Assembly (NCBI RefSeq): GCF_008929045.1
Contig: NZ_VFAH01000001.1
Coordinates: 620,001 to 684,000, forward strand
Reading direction: 5' to 3'
Length of the DNA: 64,000 nucleotides
Source of the DNA: Noviherbaspirillum aerium
Lineage (GTDB): Bacteria > Pseudomonadota > Gammaproteobacteria > Burkholderiales > Burkholderiaceae_D
Part shown: in pieces, positions 1 through 10,572 of the stretch
Numbering within the stretch: the first letter of the stretch is position 1
Layout of the letters: each line of letters opens with the position of its first letter
Translations under genes and position numbers: made by a program
Notes under the pieces: generated by a model
The model's input: only the letters and a program-made list of their open reading frames with translations
Told to the model about the DNA's origin: nothing
Databases searched by the model: none

Positions 1-1650
1 TTCAAGGTGTATGAGCAGATGCGCGCTCGCCTGAAGGCCAACCCGATCCCGATGCAAGTGCCGATCGGCGCCGAAGAGAACTTCGAAGGCGTTGTCGACC
101 TCGTCAAGATGAAGGCCATCTATTGGGACGACGCGTCCCAGGGCATGAAGTTCGATTACCGCGATATCCCGGCCGAACTGCAGGCGACTTGCGCCGAGTG
201 GCGCGAAAAGATGGTCGAGGCCGCTGCCGAAGCCACCGAAGAGCTGATGAACAAGTACCTGGAAGAGGGCGACCTGTCCGAAGCCGAGATCAAGAAGGCA
301 ATCCGCCAGCGTACCATCGCCGGTGAAATCGTCCCGATGATGTGCGGTACCGCGTTCAAGAACAAGGGCGTTCAGGCAATGCTCGACGCCGTGATCGAAT
401 ACCTGCCGGCGCCGACCGACATTCCGCCGGTTGAAGGCACCGACGAGAACGAACAGCCCGCGCTGCGCAAGGCCGACGACAACGAGAAGTTCTCCGCGCT
501 CGCGTTCAAGATCATGACCGACCCGTTCGTCGGCCAGCTGATCTTCTTCCGCGTGTATTCGGGCGTCGTCAACTCCGGCGATACCGTCTACAACCCGGTC
601 AAGGGCAAGAAAGAGCGTATCGGCCGTCTGCTGCAGATGCACGCAAACCAGCGTGAAGAAATCAAGGAAGTCCGTGCCGGCGACATCGCTGCCGCGGTCG
701 GCCTGAAAGAAGCGACTACCGGTGAAACCCTGTGTGATCCGGAAGCCGTCATCACTCTGGAGCGCATGGTGTTCCCGGAGCCGGTCATTTCCCAGGCTGT
801 CGAGCCGAAGACAAAGGCTGACCAGGAAAAGATGGGCCTGGCGCTCAACCGTCTGTCGCAGGAAGATCCGTCGTTCCGCGTCAAGACCGATGAAGAATCC
901 GGCCAGACAATCATTTCCGGTATGGGCGAACTGCACCTGGAAATTATCGTCGACCGTATGCGTCGTGAATTCGGTGTCGAAGCAACCGTCGGCAAGCCGC
1001 AGGTTGCCTATCGCGAAACCATTCGCAAGACTTGCGAAGAAATCGAAGGCAAGTTCGTCAAGCAGTCCGGCGGACGCGGTCAGTATGGCCACGTGGTTCT
1101 GAAGATTGAACCGCAGGAGCCGGGCAAGGGCTTCGAATTCGTCGACGCAATCAAGGGTGGTGTGGTTCCGCGTGAATACATCCCTGCAGTCGAAAAGGGT
1201 ATTCTCGAAACGCTGCCGGCCGGCGTGATGGCAGGCTATCCGGTCGTTGACGTCAAGGTAACACTGTTCTTCGGTTCCTACCACGACGTTGACTCCAACG
1301 AAAACGCCTTCCGCATGGCGGCTTCGATGGCATTCAAGGATGGCTGCCGCAAGGCCAGCCCGGTCCTGCTCGAACCGATGATGGCAGTTGAAGTCGAAAC
1401 GCCGGAAGAAAAAATGGGTGACGTGATGGGCGACCTGTCCTCACGTCGCGGCATGATCCAGGGTATGGATGACATCCCGGGCGGCGGCAAGATCGTCCGC
1501 GCCGAGGTGCCGCTGTCCGAAATGTTCGGCTACTCGACAACCCTGCGTTCCCTGACTCAGGGTCGTGCGACATACACGATGGAGTTCAAGCATTACGCTG
1601 AAGCTCCGAAGAATGTTGCCGACGCCGTGATCACTGCCAAGGGCAAGTAA
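1..1650 (+). CDS. fusA: Elongation factor G, 5' end outside window
   Basis: C-terminal 549 residues of EF-G, the GTPase that moves tRNA and mRNA through the ribosome after peptide transfer. The window opens in frame inside the gene, so the P-loop and switch regions lie upstream; about 150 residues of a protein normally near 700 are missing. Visible are the rest of the G domain with its insert, beta-barrel domain II, domain III ([18 protein letters not shown]), domain IV with the decoding-site loop region (GGRGQYGHV) and domain V ending in KGK. It precedes tuf by 90 bp, the usual str-operon order. No internal defect is seen. Confidence 0.98.
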   Translation, partial: FKVYEQMRARLKANPIPMQVPIGAEENFEGVVDLVKMKAIYWDDASQGMKFDYRDIPAELQATCAEWREKMVEAAAEATEELMNKYLEEGDLSEAEIKKAIRQRTIAGEIVPMMCGTAFKNKGVQAMLDAVIEYLPAPTDIPPVEGTDENEQPALRKADDNEKFSALAFKIMTDPFVGQLIFFRVYSGVVNSGDTVYNPVKGKKERIGRLLQMHANQREEIKEVRAGDIAAAVGLKEATTGETLCDPEAVITLERMVFPEPVISQAVEPKTKADQEKMGLALNRLSQEDPSFRVKTDEESGQTIISGMGELHLEIIVDRMRREFGVEATVGKPQVAYRETIRKTCEEIEGKFVKQSGGRGQYGHVVLKIEPQEPGKGFEFVDAIKGGVVPREYIPAVEKGILETLPAGVMAGYPVVDVKVTLFFGSYHDVDSNENAFRMAASMAFKDGCRKASPVLLEPMMAVEVETPEEKMGDVMGDLSSRRGMIQGMDDIPGGGKIVRAEVPLSEMFGYSTTLRSLTQGRATYTMEFKHYAEAPKNVADAVITAKGK

Positions 1651-1660
1651 GACCCATGCA

Positions 1661-1691
1661 GCATCAAGCCATGAGACTCATGGCTTGATGC
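1661..1691 (+). other. Perfect hairpin between fusA and tuf
   Basis: GCATCAAGCCATG at 1661-1673 is exactly complementary to CATGGCTTGATGC at 1679-1691, with a 5-nt loop. No T-run follows, so it is not a standard intrinsic terminator. It could be an mRNA processing or stability element separating the fusA and tuf parts of the transcript. The arms are seen; the role is inference. Confidence 0.7.
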
Positions 1692-1740
1692 GCAAAATGA
1701 AAAACACTTAACAAATCGTTCTTTTTGAAGGAAGCATAAA

Positions 1741-2931
<1,191 letters not shown>

Positions 2932-2974
2932 ATTACGGGTTGCCGGATTTATCTCCGCTCTTTGACAAAAATTG

Positions 2975-3008
2975 CCGCGGGCATACCCCGCCCGCGGTTC
3001 GCTCTTTT
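2975..3008 (+). promoter_or_regulatory. GC-rich hairpin with T-run before rpsJ
   Basis: CCGCGGGC at 2975-2982 pairs perfectly with GCCCGCGG at 2990-2997 around a 7-nt loop. The sequence TTCGCTCTTTTT follows, ending just before the rpsJ ribosome site AAGGA at 3010-3014. This resembles an intrinsic terminator or attenuator between tuf and the S10 operon. The T-run is interrupted, so termination would probably be partial. Confidence 0.55.
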
Positions 3009-3020
3009 TAAGGACTTACC

Positions 3021-3332
3021 ATGCAAAACCAGAAAATCCGCATCCGCCTGAAGGCATTCGACTATCGCCTGATCGACCAGTCCGCGCTGGAGATCGTTGA
3101 CACCGCCAAGCGCACCGGCGCAGTCGTCAAGGGCCCGGTACCGCTGCCGACACGCATTCAGCGTTTCGACATCCTGCGTTCGCCGCACGTCAACAAGACT
3201 TCGCGCGACCAGTTCGAAATCCGTACTCATCAACGCCTGATGGACATCGTTGATCCTACCGACAAGACAGTTGATGCACTGATGAAGCTCGACCTGCCGG
3301 CTGGCGTCGACGTCGAAATCAAACTGCAATAA
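3021..3332 (+). CDS. rpsJ: 30S ribosomal protein S10
   Basis: 103-residue S10, a protein of the 30S head that in other bacteria also binds NusB/NusE partners in antitermination. The sequence begins [19 protein letters not shown] and contains the conserved VKGPVPLPT and [13 protein letters not shown] stretches. It has a good AAGGA ribosome site. Unlike the tightly packed genes that follow, it is separated from rplC by 182 bp holding a promoter and hairpin, so it may form its own short unit with tuf. Confidence 0.99.
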   Translation: MQNQKIRIRLKAFDYRLIDQSALEIVDTAKRTGAVVKGPVPLPTRIQRFDILRSPHVNKTSRDQFEIRTHQRLMDIVDPTDKTVDALMKLDLPAGVDVEIKLQ

Positions 3333-3388
3333 TTGTTTTGCAATCGCGTTGTAACCTGGCACATACCACATTTATCTGAAAATGTGGG

Positions 3389-3417
3389 TTGTGAGTTGAA
3401 AAAACGCAGGTTATAAT
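3389..3417 (+). promoter_or_regulatory. Sigma-70-type promoter upstream of rplC
   Basis: TTGTGA at 3389-3394, a 17-nt spacer and a consensus TATAAT at 3412-3417. The GC-rich stretch GCTCGG directly after the -10 box is of the kind seen at stringently controlled promoters of translation genes. Transcription would begin near 3424, giving a leader of about 90 nt before rplC. The boxes are seen; activity is inferred. Confidence 0.75.
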
Positions 3418-3428
3418 GCTCGGCTTCG

Positions 3429-3463
3429 GTATCGGCACGGGTGCTCCCGTGCCGATACGTTTT
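3429..3463 (+). promoter_or_regulatory. Leader hairpin (attenuator-like) before rplC
   Basis: GTATCGGCACGGG at 3429-3441 is perfectly complementary to CCCGTGCCGATAC at 3446-3458 around the loop TGCT, followed by GTTTTAG. It lies just after the predicted start of the rplC transcript. In Escherichia coli the S10 operon leader is controlled by protein L4 through such a hairpin; whether L4 acts here is not shown. Confidence 0.6.
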
Positions 3464-3514
3464 AGTTGTACAAACATCAGCCCCGCCCAATCGCAGGCGG
3501 GAATGGAGAAAACA

Positions 3515-4207
3515 ATGAGCCAAAATCTTGTTGAAGGCAAGGTTGAGGGTAAGCGCTTGGGTCTTGTCGGTCGTAAGGTCGGCATGATGCGCATCTTCAC
3601 GGACGACGGAGATACGATCCCCGTCACCGTGCTCGATGTGTCAAACAATCGTGTTACTCAAATCAAAACACCTGAGACCGACGGCTATTACGCTGTTCAG
3701 GTTGCATACGGTCAGCGCCGCGCTTCCCGCGTCAATAAGGCTGCAGCTGGTCACCTCGCCAAGGCGGGTGTCGAAGCTGGAACCGTCCTCAAAGAATTTC
3801 GTATCGATGCCGATAAGGCCGCTGAACTGAAGGCTGGCGACGTGATCGCTGTCAGCATGTTCGAAGCTGGCCAGAAGGTCGACGTGCAAGGCGTGTCGAT
3901 CGGTAAGGGCTACGCCGGTACGATCAAGCGCTACAACTTCAGCTCCGGTCGCGCAACGCACGGTAACTCCCGTTCGCACAACGTGCCGGGCTCGATCGGT
4001 ATGGCGCAGGATCCGGGTCGCGTCTTCCCCGGCAAGCGCATGACGGGTCACCTCGGTGACGTCACCACTACTGTTCAAAACCTCGAAATCGCCCGCGTCG
4101 ACGCAGAGCGTCAGCTCATTCTCGTCAAGGGTGCTGTTCCGGGTGCGAAGAACGGTCAAGTGATCGTTGTTCCCGCAGTCAAAGTTAAAGCAAAGAAGGG
4201 AGCGTAA
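3515..4207 (+). CDS. rplC: 50S ribosomal protein L3
   Basis: 230-residue L3, an early assembly protein of the large subunit that reaches the peptidyl transferase centre. The start at 3515 is chosen because GGAGAA precedes it at suitable distance; an upstream in-frame extension crosses the promoter and hairpin and is not credible. The core [18 protein letters not shown] is conserved, but it is preceded by a 14-residue N-terminal extension with a repeated VEGK (VEGKVEGK). The tail is Lys-rich. It opens the tightly packed rplCDWB run. Confidence 0.97.
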   Translation: MSQNLVEGKVEGKRLGLVGRKVGMMRIFTDDGDTIPVTVLDVSNNRVTQIKTPETDGYYAVQVAYGQRRASRVNKAAAGHLAKAGVEAGTVLKEFRIDADKAAELKAGDVIAVSMFEAGQKVDVQGVSIGKGYAGTIKRYNFSSGRATHGNSRSHNVPGSIGMAQDPGRVFPGKRMTGHLGDVTTTVQNLEIARVDAERQLILVKGAVPGAKNGQVIVVPAVKVKAKKGA

Positions 4208-4210
4208 TCG

Positions 4211-4831
4211 ATGGAACTCAAGCTCCTGAATGACCAGGGTCAGGCTGCATCGAATGTTGCAGCACCGGACACCATTTTCGGTCGTGACTATAACGAAGCA
4301 CTGATTCACCAGATCGTAGTTGCTTACCAGGCCAACGCACGCAGCGGCAACCGCAAGCAAAAAGATCGTGAAGAAGTCAGCCACACAACCAAGAAGCCTT
4401 GGCGCCAAAAAGGTACGGGCCGCGCTCGTGCCGGTATGTCCTCCTCGCCGCTGTGGCGTGGTGGTGGTCGCATTTTCCCGAATACACCGGACGAAAACTT
4501 CTCCCACAAGGTCAACAAGAAGATGTATCGCGCAGGTGTCTGCTCGATCCTCTCCCAGTTGGCACGTGAAGACCGCTTGTCCGTGATCGAGAATTTGTCG
4601 GTCGATGCGCCCAAGACAAAGCTGCTCGCGCAGAAACTGAAAGGCATGGGCCTCGAGTCCGTGCTCGTCATTACTGACAATCTCGACGAAAACCTGCTGC
4701 TCGCTTCGCGCAACCTGCCGAACGTGCTGGTCGTCGAGCCGCGTCATGCCGATCCCGTTTCGCTGGTGTTCTACAAGAAAGTGCTGATCACCAAGCCGGC
4801 ATTGGCAAAGATTGAGGAGATGCTGGCATGA
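4211..4831 (+). CDS. rplD: 50S ribosomal protein L4
   Basis: 206-residue L4, which lines the nascent peptide tunnel and in gammaproteobacteria represses its own operon. The extended basic loop is visible ([26 protein letters not shown]). Its ATG lies 3 bp after the rplC stop, and its end overlaps rplW by 4 bp (ATGA), a sign of translational coupling. Confidence 0.99.
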   Translation: MELKLLNDQGQAASNVAAPDTIFGRDYNEALIHQIVVAYQANARSGNRKQKDREEVSHTTKKPWRQKGTGRARAGMSSSPLWRGGGRIFPNTPDENFSHKVNKKMYRAGVCSILSQLAREDRLSVIENLSVDAPKTKLLAQKLKGMGLESVLVITDNLDENLLLASRNLPNVLVVEPRHADPVSLVFYKKVLITKPALAKIEEMLA

Positions 4832-5145
4832 ACGCGACTGTGAAGCATAGCGAAGAGCGTTTGATGAAAGTGCTGCTCGCTCCGGTAATTTCGGAGAAGG
4901 CCACTTTCGTTGCGGAGAAAAACGAGCAAGTCGTTTTCCGCGTAATGCCTGATGCAACCAAGCTGGAAATCAAAGCCGCTGTGGAATTGCTGTTCAAGGT
5001 GCAGGTGGAATCTGTCCAGGTGCTGAACCGCCAGGGCAAGCAAAAGCGCGCAGGCCGTTTCACCGGTCGCCGCAACCACGTGCGCCAGGCATACGTTAGC
5101 CTGAAGCCAGGCCAGGAAATCAACTTCACCGAGGAGGCTAAATAA
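4828..5145 (+). CDS. rplW: 50S ribosomal protein L23
   Basis: 105-residue L23, located at the tunnel exit where trigger factor and SRP dock. The family pattern is clear ([24 protein letters not shown], then [14 protein letters not shown]). It overlaps rplD by 4 bp and rplB by 1 bp (TAATG), so the three genes are translationally linked. Confidence 0.99.
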   Translation: MNATVKHSEERLMKVLLAPVISEKATFVAEKNEQVVFRVMPDATKLEIKAAVELLFKVQVESVQVLNRQGKQKRAGRFTGRRNHVRQAYVSLKPGQEINFTEEAK

Positions 5146-5972
5146 TGGCACTCGTGAAAATGAAACCGACGTCGGCCGGTCGCCGCGGTATGGTCAAGGT
5201 CGTCAATCCCGACCTGTACAAAGGCCGTCCGTTCGCCGCCCTCGTCGAAAAGAAGTCCAAGACCGCAGGTCGTAACAATAACGGCCATATCACGACACGT
5301 CATATCGGCGGTGGTCATAAGCACCACTACCGCGTAATTGACTTCCGTCGCAACAAGGACGGCATCGCGGCAAAGGTTGAGCGTATCGAATACGACCCGA
5401 ACCGCAGCGCGCATATCGCATTGCTGTGCTATGCAGACGGCGAGCGTCAGTACATCATCGCTCCGAAAGGTGTTGCAGTAGGCGACCAGCTGATGAACGG
5501 CGCAGAAGCTCCGATCAAATCCGGTAACTGCCTCCCGATCCGCAACATTCCGGTCGGCACTACGATGCATTGCGTCGAAATGCTGCCTGGCAAAGGCGCT
5601 CAGATGGCACGTACTGCAGGCGCAGGCGTAGTCCTGATGGCCCGCGAAGGTACGTATGCCCAGGTTCGCCTGCGTTCCGGTGAAGTTCGTCGAGTGCACA
5701 TCGAGTGCCGTGCGACAGTCGGTGAAGTCGGCAACGGCGAGCACAACCTCCGCAAGATCGGTAAGGCCGGTGCCATGCGTTGGCGTGGTGTCCGCCCGAC
5801 AGTGCGCGGTGTCGTGATGAACCCGATCGACCACCCGCACGGTGGTGGTGAAGGCCGTACTGCAGCAGGCCGCCACCCGGTATCGCCATGGGGCCAGCAG
5901 ACCAAGGGCAAGAAGACGCGTCGCAACAAGCGCACGACTTCGATGATCGTCTCGCGCCGTGGCAAGAAATAA
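5145..5972 (+). CDS. rplB: 50S ribosomal protein L2
   Basis: 275-residue L2, needed for subunit association and peptidyl transferase function. Conserved stretches include [21 protein letters not shown] and [13 protein letters not shown]; the histidine in the latter is the functionally critical one in the family. The start codon overlaps the rplW stop by one base. Length is typical. Confidence 0.99.
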   Translation: MALVKMKPTSAGRRGMVKVVNPDLYKGRPFAALVEKKSKTAGRNNNGHITTRHIGGGHKHHYRVIDFRRNKDGIAAKVERIEYDPNRSAHIALLCYADGERQYIIAPKGVAVGDQLMNGAEAPIKSGNCLPIRNIPVGTTMHCVEMLPGKGAQMARTAGAGVVLMAREGTYAQVRLRSGEVRRVHIECRATVGEVGNGEHNLRKIGKAGAMRWRGVRPTVRGVVMNPIDHPHGGGEGRTAAGRHPVSPWGQQTKGKKTRRNKRTTSMIVSRRGKK

Positions 5973-5982
5973 GGGGTAACAC

Positions 5983-6258
5983 ATGACACGTTCATTGAAA
6001 AAAGGGCCGTTCTGTGACGCCCACCTGATCAAGAAGGTCGAAACCGCGCAAGCGACGAAGGACAAGAAGCCAATCAAGACTTGGTCTCGTCGTTCGACAA
6101 TCATGCCGGATTTCATTGGCCTGACGATCGCTGTCCACAACGGCAAGCAGCATGTGCCGGTCTATGTTTCTGAAAACATGGTCGGTCACAAGCTCGGCGA
6201 ATTTGCGCTGACCCGTACGTTCAAGGGTCACGCCGCCGATAAAAAGGCTAAGAAATAA
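5983..6258 (+). CDS. rpsS: 30S ribosomal protein S19
   Basis: 91-residue S19, a head protein of the small subunit. It begins [15 protein letters not shown] and contains [23 protein letters not shown], both family hallmarks. An AAGGGG ribosome site lies between it and the rplB stop. Confidence 0.99.
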   Translation: MTRSLKKGPFCDAHLIKKVETAQATKDKKPIKTWSRRSTIMPDFIGLTIAVHNGKQHVPVYVSENMVGHKLGEFALTRTFKGHAADKKAKK

Positions 6259-6264
6259 GGTGCG

Positions 6265-6597
6265 ATGATGGAAACTAAAGCTATCCTCCGCGGTGCACGC
6301 CTGTCGGAACAGAAGGGCCGCCTCGTTGCGGACCTGATCCGTGGCAAAAAAGTCGACCAGGCGTTGAACATTCTGGCGTTCAGCCCGAAAAAGGGCGCTG
6401 TCCTCATCAAGCAGGTGCTCGAGTCCGCAATCGCGAACGCCGAACACAACGATGGTGCTGACATCGACGAGCTGAAGGTCAAGACGATCTACGTCGAAAA
6501 AGGTGCGGTCCTCAAGCGCTTCATCGCGCGTGCCAAAGGCCGTGGCGACCGCATCTCTAAGCAAACCTGTCACATCTACGTGACTGTCGGTAACTAA
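6265..6597 (+). CDS. rplV: 50S ribosomal protein L22
   Basis: 110-residue L22, whose hairpin contributes to the exit-tunnel constriction. [27 protein letters not shown] and [18 protein letters not shown] fit the family. Two ATG codons are adjacent (6265 and 6268); either could start, and both use the AAGGTG site near the rpsS stop. Confidence 0.98.
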   Translation: MMETKAILRGARLSEQKGRLVADLIRGKKVDQALNILAFSPKKGAVLIKQVLESAIANAEHNDGADIDELKVKTIYVEKGAVLKRFIARAKGRGDRISKQTCHIYVTVGN

Positions 6598-6606
6598 GGA
6601 GTCACG

Positions 6607-7443
6607 ATGGGACAGAAAATCCACCCAACCGGCTTCCGTCTTTCGGTAACGCGTAACTGGGGTTCCCGTTGGTATGCAGGCAACAGCAACTTTGCCTCCA
6701 TGCTGAACGAGGATCTCGACGTTCGTGCCTACCTGAAGAAGAAGCTGAAGAACGCATCCGTCGGCCGCATCGTCATCGAGCGTCCTGCGAAAAATGCACG
6801 CATCACCATTTTCAGCTCCCGTCCGGGCGTTGTCATTGGCAAGAAGGGCGAGGACATCGAAGTTCTGAAGTCCGACCTGACCAAGCTGATGGGTGTGCCG
6901 GTACACGTCAACATCGAAGAAATCCGCAAGCCGGAAGTCGACGCTCAACTGATCGCTGACTCGATCGCTCAGCAGCTCGAAAAGCGGATCATGTTCCGTC
7001 GCGCAATGAAGCGTGCGATGCAGAACGCGATGCGTCTCGGTGCGCAGGGCATCAAGATCATGTCCTCGGGCCGTCTGAACGGTATCGAGATTGCCCGTAA
7101 AGAGTGGTATCGCGAAGGCCGCGTGCCCCTGCATACACTGCGTGCAGACATCGATTATGGTTTCGGCGAGGCAGAGACTACCTACGGCATCATCGGTATC
7201 AAGGTTTGGGTTTACAAGGGCGACCGACTCGCCAGTGGCGAAGCCCCGACTATCGAGACACCGGCGGAAGACGACAAGAAGCGTCGTGGCCCGCGCCGTG
7301 ACGATGGCAAGCCGGGCGGCCGTCCGCGTCCGCGCAAGCCTGAGGGATCCGAAGGAGCCCCTGGCTCCAAACCGGCAGGCAACCGCGTTCGTGCCCCTAA
7401 AAAGGCTGACGGTGCCGCACCGGCTGAGAAAGCAGGAGAATAA
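6607..7443 (+). CDS. rpsC: 30S ribosomal protein S3
   Basis: 278-residue S3, part of the mRNA entry channel. The KH domain motif [11 protein letters not shown] is present near residue 80 and the C-terminal domain contains [31 protein letters not shown]. After about residue 210 there is a low-complexity, Arg/Pro/Gly/Ala-rich tail of roughly 65 residues. Such tails are common in Burkholderiales S3 and probably disordered. An AAGGAG site precedes the ATG. Confidence 0.99.
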   Translation: MGQKIHPTGFRLSVTRNWGSRWYAGNSNFASMLNEDLDVRAYLKKKLKNASVGRIVIERPAKNARITIFSSRPGVVIGKKGEDIEVLKSDLTKLMGVPVHVNIEEIRKPEVDAQLIADSIAQQLEKRIMFRRAMKRAMQNAMRLGAQGIKIMSSGRLNGIEIARKEWYREGRVPLHTLRADIDYGFGEAETTYGIIGIKVWVYKGDRLASGEAPTIETPAEDDKKRRGPRRDDGKPGGRPRPRKPEGSEGAPGSKPAGNRVRAPKKADGAAPAEKAGE

Positions 7444-7445
7444 TC

Positions 7446-7865
7446 ATGCTGCAACCAGCACGCAGAAAATATCGTAAAGAGCAGAAAGGCCGCAACAAAG
7501 GCATTTCCCACGAGCGCGGCACAGCCGTCTCGTTTGGTGAATTCGGCCTGAAAGCGGTTGGTCGTGGCCGTATCACGGCACGTCAGATTGAAGCGGCGCG
7601 TCGTGCAATGACGCGTCACATCAAGCGTGGCGGCCGGATCTGGATCCGCATTTTCCCGGACAAGCCGATTTCCCAGAAGCCTGCTGAAGTGCGTATGGGT
7701 AACGGTAAGGGTAACCCGGAGTACTACGTGGCTGAGATCCAGCCGGGTAAAGTGCTGTACGAGATGGACGGTGTTGACGAAGCGCTGGCACGTGAGGCGT
7801 TCCGCCTTGCTGCAGCCAAGCTGCCGCTGTCGACCACCTTCGTGGTCCGTCAAGTCGGCCAATAA
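7446..7865 (+). CDS. rplP: 50S ribosomal protein L16
   Basis: 139-residue L16, which helps organise the tRNA-binding centre of the large subunit. [17 protein letters not shown] at the start and [28 protein letters not shown] are diagnostic. It starts 2 bp after the rpsC stop; the AGGAG ribosome site lies inside the end of rpsC. Confidence 0.99.
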   Translation: MLQPARRKYRKEQKGRNKGISHERGTAVSFGEFGLKAVGRGRITARQIEAARRAMTRHIKRGGRIWIRIFPDKPISQKPAEVRMGNGKGNPEYYVAEIQPGKVLYEMDGVDEALAREAFRLAAAKLPLSTTFVVRQVGQ

Positions 7866-7877
7866 CAGGAGTGAAAT

Positions 7878-8069
7878 ATGAAAGCATCTGAACTCCGCGG
7901 CAAGGATGAAGCAGCGCTCCAGAAAGAGCTCAACGAGTTGCTCAAGGCGCAATTCGGTCTGCGCATGCAGATCGCAACGCAGCAGCTGAACAACACCGCG
8001 CAACTCAAGAAGGTGCGTCGCGATATCGCACGCGTCAAGACCGTCATGAATCAGAAGGACGCCAAATAA
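7878..8069 (+). CDS. rpmC: 50S ribosomal protein L29
   Basis: 63-residue L29, a small helical protein near the tunnel exit beside L23. The pattern [31 protein letters not shown] and the [11 protein letters not shown] helix fit the family. Its stop overlaps the rpsQ start by one base. Confidence 0.99.
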   Translation: MKASELRGKDEAALQKELNELLKAQFGLRMQIATQQLNNTAQLKKVRRDIARVKTVMNQKDAK

Positions 8070-8341
8070 TGAACGATCAAGCAAAACAGTCGCTCAAGCG
8101 CACCCTGGTTGGCAAAGTTGTTTCCGACAAGATGGAAAAGACGGTGACGGTACTCGTTGAGCGTCGCGTCAAGCATCCGCTCTACGGCAAAATCGTCGTG
8201 CGTTCCAACAAGTATCATGCGCACGACGAAAACAATCAGGCGAAAGAAGGCGATACAGTCGAAATCCAAGAAGGTCGCCCGATTTCCAAGACGAAGGCCT
8301 GGTCTGTCACCCGTGTGGTGCAGGTCGCACAGATCGTCTAA
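8069..8341 (+). CDS. rpsQ: 30S ribosomal protein S17
   Basis: 90-residue S17, an early 16S rRNA-binding protein. [30 protein letters not shown] and the YHAHDE segment are typical. It is the last gene of the S10 cluster; a 259-bp spacer with a new promoter follows. Confidence 0.99.
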   Translation: MNDQAKQSLKRTLVGKVVSDKMEKTVTVLVERRVKHPLYGKIVVRSNKYHAHDENNQAKEGDTVEIQEGRPISKTKAWSVTRVVQVAQIV

Positions 8342-8359
8342 ATAAGTATTAAATAGTAG

Positions 8360-8395
8360 TTGCGAGCCCGGCGTTGTGGTGTCATAATGCCGGGC
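8360..8395 (+). promoter_or_regulatory. spc operon promoter inside an inverted repeat
   Basis: TTGCGA at 8360-8365, a 17-nt spacer and CATAAT at 8383-8388, placed to transcribe rplN. A 7-bp inverted repeat overlaps it: GCCCGGC at 8366-8372 and GCCGGGC at 8389-8395, one arm in the spacer and one just after the -10 box. The arms could be a protein operator or fold in RNA; neither is shown. Confidence 0.7.
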
Positions 8396-8600
8396 TTGGT
8401 TATCGCAAAGTGTCAACTGCGAAAGCCAGTAGCAGTGCCCTGCAGTTCGAAAAATTCGTGCAGCTGCCAAGCTGTGCTGCAGTAGTTTTTGTAACCGTCC
8501 ACCTAATCGGCGCGGCTTAGCTAAGTCGGCTGACAGGACCAAGACTGACCGCGAAGCCGCGTAGGGCGGAAGAGCGGATTAAGTTGGGAAAGAAAATACT
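8396..8600 (+). promoter_or_regulatory. Long 5' leader of the spc operon
   Basis: About 200 nt lie between the predicted transcription start and rplN with no credible ORF. The stretch holds CAGCT/AGCTG arms near 8461-8474, a 10-bp palindrome CTTAGCTAAG at 8516-8525, and 8-bp arms CGCGGCTT and AAGCCGCG around 8511-8560. The length and structure suggest a ribosomal-protein-responsive leader, by analogy with known autogenous control of r-protein operons. The ligand cannot be named from sequence. Confidence 0.45.
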
Positions 8601-8969
8601 ATGATTCAAACTGAAAGCCGGCTCGAAGTAGCCGACAACACGGGTGCGCGTGAAGTCCTGTGCATTAAGGTGCTGGGTGGTTCCAAGCGCCGTTATGCCA
8701 GCATCGGCGACATCATCAAAGTCACGGTCAAATCCGCTGCGCCGCGCGGCCGTGTGAAAAAGGGCGAAATTTATAACGCCGTGGTGGTTCGTACAGCCAA
8801 GGGTGTGCGTCGCCAGGATGGTTCTCTGGTGAAGTTCGATGGCAATGCTGCGGTGTTGCTGAATGCCAAGCTTGAGCCGATCGGCACACGCATCTTCGGG
8901 CCGGTTACGCGTGAACTGCGTACAGAGCGCTTCATGAAGATCGTGTCGCTCGCGCCTGAAGTTCTGTAA
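8601..8969 (+). CDS. rplN: 50S ribosomal protein L14
   Basis: 122-residue L14, which forms intersubunit bridges. [27 protein letters not shown] at the start and [13 protein letters not shown] near the end are family signatures. A GGGAAAG ribosome site precedes it. It opens the spc operon, as in Escherichia coli. Confidence 0.99.
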   Translation: MIQTESRLEVADNTGAREVLCIKVLGGSKRRYASIGDIIKVTVKSAAPRGRVKKGEIYNAVVVRTAKGVRRQDGSLVKFDGNAAVLLNAKLEPIGTRIFGPVTRELRTERFMKIVSLAPEVL

Positions 8970-8978
8970 GGAGTCGTT

Positions 8979-9293
8979 ATGAGCAAGATTCGTAAAAACG
9001 ACGAAGTAGTTGTCCTGACCGGTAAGGACAAGGGCAAGCGCGGTGTGGTAACGCAGCGTGTTGATGCTGACTATGTCGTCGTCGAGGGTGTGAACGTCGC
9101 TAAGAAGGCGACCAAGCCGAACCCGATGACCGGTGCAACTGGTGGCATCGTCGACAAGCTGATGCCGATTCATGTCTCCAACGTCGCATTGTTCAATGCA
9201 GCGACTGGCAAGGCAGATCGTGTGGGCTACAAGGTTGTGGACGGCAAGAAAGTGCGCGTCTACAAGTCCAATGGCGAAGTCGTTAAGGTGTAA
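8979..9293 (+). CDS. rplX: 50S ribosomal protein L24
   Basis: 104-residue L24, an assembly initiator with a KOW motif ([19 protein letters not shown]). AAGGAGT precedes the ATG and rplE begins 6 bp after the stop. Length is typical for the group. Confidence 0.98.
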   Translation: MSKIRKNDEVVVLTGKDKGKRGVVTQRVDADYVVVEGVNVAKKATKPNPMTGATGGIVDKLMPIHVSNVALFNAATGKADRVGYKVVDGKKVRVYKSNGEVVKV

Positions 9294-9299
9294 GACATC

Positions 9300-9839
9300 A
9301 TGGCCCGTCTCCAAGAAATCTATAAAGAAAAAGTCATTGCCGATCTGACTAGCAAATTTGGCTACAAGTCGGTAATGGAAGTCCCGCGCCTGACAAAAAT
9401 CACGCTTAACATGGGTTTGTCCGAAGCGGTCGCAGATAAGAAAGTGATTGAGCATGCTGTCGGCGATCTGACAAAGATTGCAGGTCAAAAGCCAGTCGTA
9501 ACCAAGGCTCGCAAGGCTATCGCCGGTTTTAAAATCCGCGAAGGTTATCCGATCGGCTGCATGGTCACTCTGCGCGGTGCGCGCATGTACGAATTTCTGG
9601 ATCGCCTGATCACTGTCGCGCTGCCGCGCGTTCGTGACTTCCGTGGTGTGTCCGGTCGTGCATTCGACGGTCGTGGCAATTACAACATCGGTGTAAAAGA
9701 GCAGATCATTTTCCCCGAGATTGAGTACGACAAGATCGACGCGCTGCGTGGTATGAACATCAGCATCACGACGACTGCGAAGACCGACGACGAAGCGAAA
9801 GCGCTCCTCGCCGCATTTAAATTCCCGTTCAGAAACTGA
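9300..9839 (+). CDS. rplE: 50S ribosomal protein L5
   Basis: 179-residue L5, part of the 5S RNP central protuberance. [40 protein letters not shown] and the MNISITTTA region near the C-terminus are diagnostic. It lies between rplX and rpsN in the standard spc order. Confidence 0.99.
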   Translation: MARLQEIYKEKVIADLTSKFGYKSVMEVPRLTKITLNMGLSEAVADKKVIEHAVGDLTKIAGQKPVVTKARKAIAGFKIREGYPIGCMVTLRGARMYEFLDRLITVALPRVRDFRGVSGRAFDGRGNYNIGVKEQIIFPEIEYDKIDALRGMNISITTTAKTDDEAKALLAAFKFPFRN

Positions 9840-9846
9840 GGATGCC

Positions 9847-10152
9847 ATGGCAAAACTGGCACTGATTAACCGTGAACAAAAGCGTGCAGACCTGGTTAAG
9901 AAATATGCAGGCAAGCGCGCCGAGTTGAAGGCAATCATCGACGACCAAACGAAATCGGAAGAAGAGCGTTACGAAGCTCGCCTGAAACTGCAGGCGCTGC
10001 CGCGAAATGCGAATCCGACCCGTCAGCGCAACCGTTGCGCAATGACTGGGCGCCCGCGTGGCACCTTCCGCAAATTCGGTTTGGCACGTACCAAGATCCG
10101 TGAGATCGCCATGCGCGGCGAAATTCCGGGTATTACTAAAGCTAGCTGGTAA
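9847..10152 (+). CDS. rpsN: 30S ribosomal protein S14
   Basis: 101-residue S14 of the long, zinc-free type: the [16 protein letters not shown] segment has only one cysteine and no CXXC pairs. The C-terminal [23 protein letters not shown] is typical. S14 is a late-assembling head protein. Confidence 0.99.
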   Translation: MAKLALINREQKRADLVKKYAGKRAELKAIIDDQTKSEEERYEARLKLQALPRNANPTRQRNRCAMTGRPRGTFRKFGLARTKIREIAMRGEIPGITKASW

Positions 10153-10166
10153 TAGGAGAACAAGCA

Positions 10167-10562
10167 ATGAGTATGAGCGATCCTATCGCCGATATGCTGA
10201 CCCGTATCCGGAACGCGCAAGGCGTCCAGAAAACTACGGTCGCAATGCCGTCGTCGAAAGTTAAAGTGGCGATTGCAAATGTCCTCAAGGACGAAGGCTA
10301 CATCGAGGACTACGCAGTCTCCGAAGCGGAAGGCAAGTCTGAACTGAAGATCGGCCTGAAGTACTACGCCGGACGTCCGGTCATCGAACGTCTCGAGCGC
10401 GTCTCGCGTCCTGGCCTGCGTATCTACAAAGGCAAAGACGACATCCCGACCGTGATGAACGGCCTTGGTGTGGCAATCGTCTCCACGCCGAAGGGTGTGA
10501 TGACAGACCGCAAAGCACGCGCAACCGGTGTCGGTGGCGAAGTGATTTGCTACGTGGCCTAA
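10167..10562 (+). CDS. rpsH: 30S ribosomal protein S8
   Basis: 131-residue S8, a central 16S rRNA binder and in Escherichia coli the repressor of the spc operon. [16 protein letters not shown] and the C-terminal [25 protein letters not shown] are characteristic. An AGGAGA ribosome site lies about 10 bp upstream of the ATG; a second ATG two codons on (MSMSDP) is an equally possible start. Confidence 0.99.
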   Translation: MSMSDPIADMLTRIRNAQGVQKTTVAMPSSKVKVAIANVLKDEGYIEDYAVSEAEGKSELKIGLKYYAGRPVIERLERVSRPGLRIYKGKDDIPTVMNGLGVAIVSTPKGVMTDRKARATGVGGEVICYVA

Positions 10563-10572
10563 GGAGTGCAAG

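Noticed and set aside
3641-6146. Long minus-strand frames across rplC-rpsS
   Set aside because: They are antisense to essential ribosomal protein genes with no plausible start signals or protein features.
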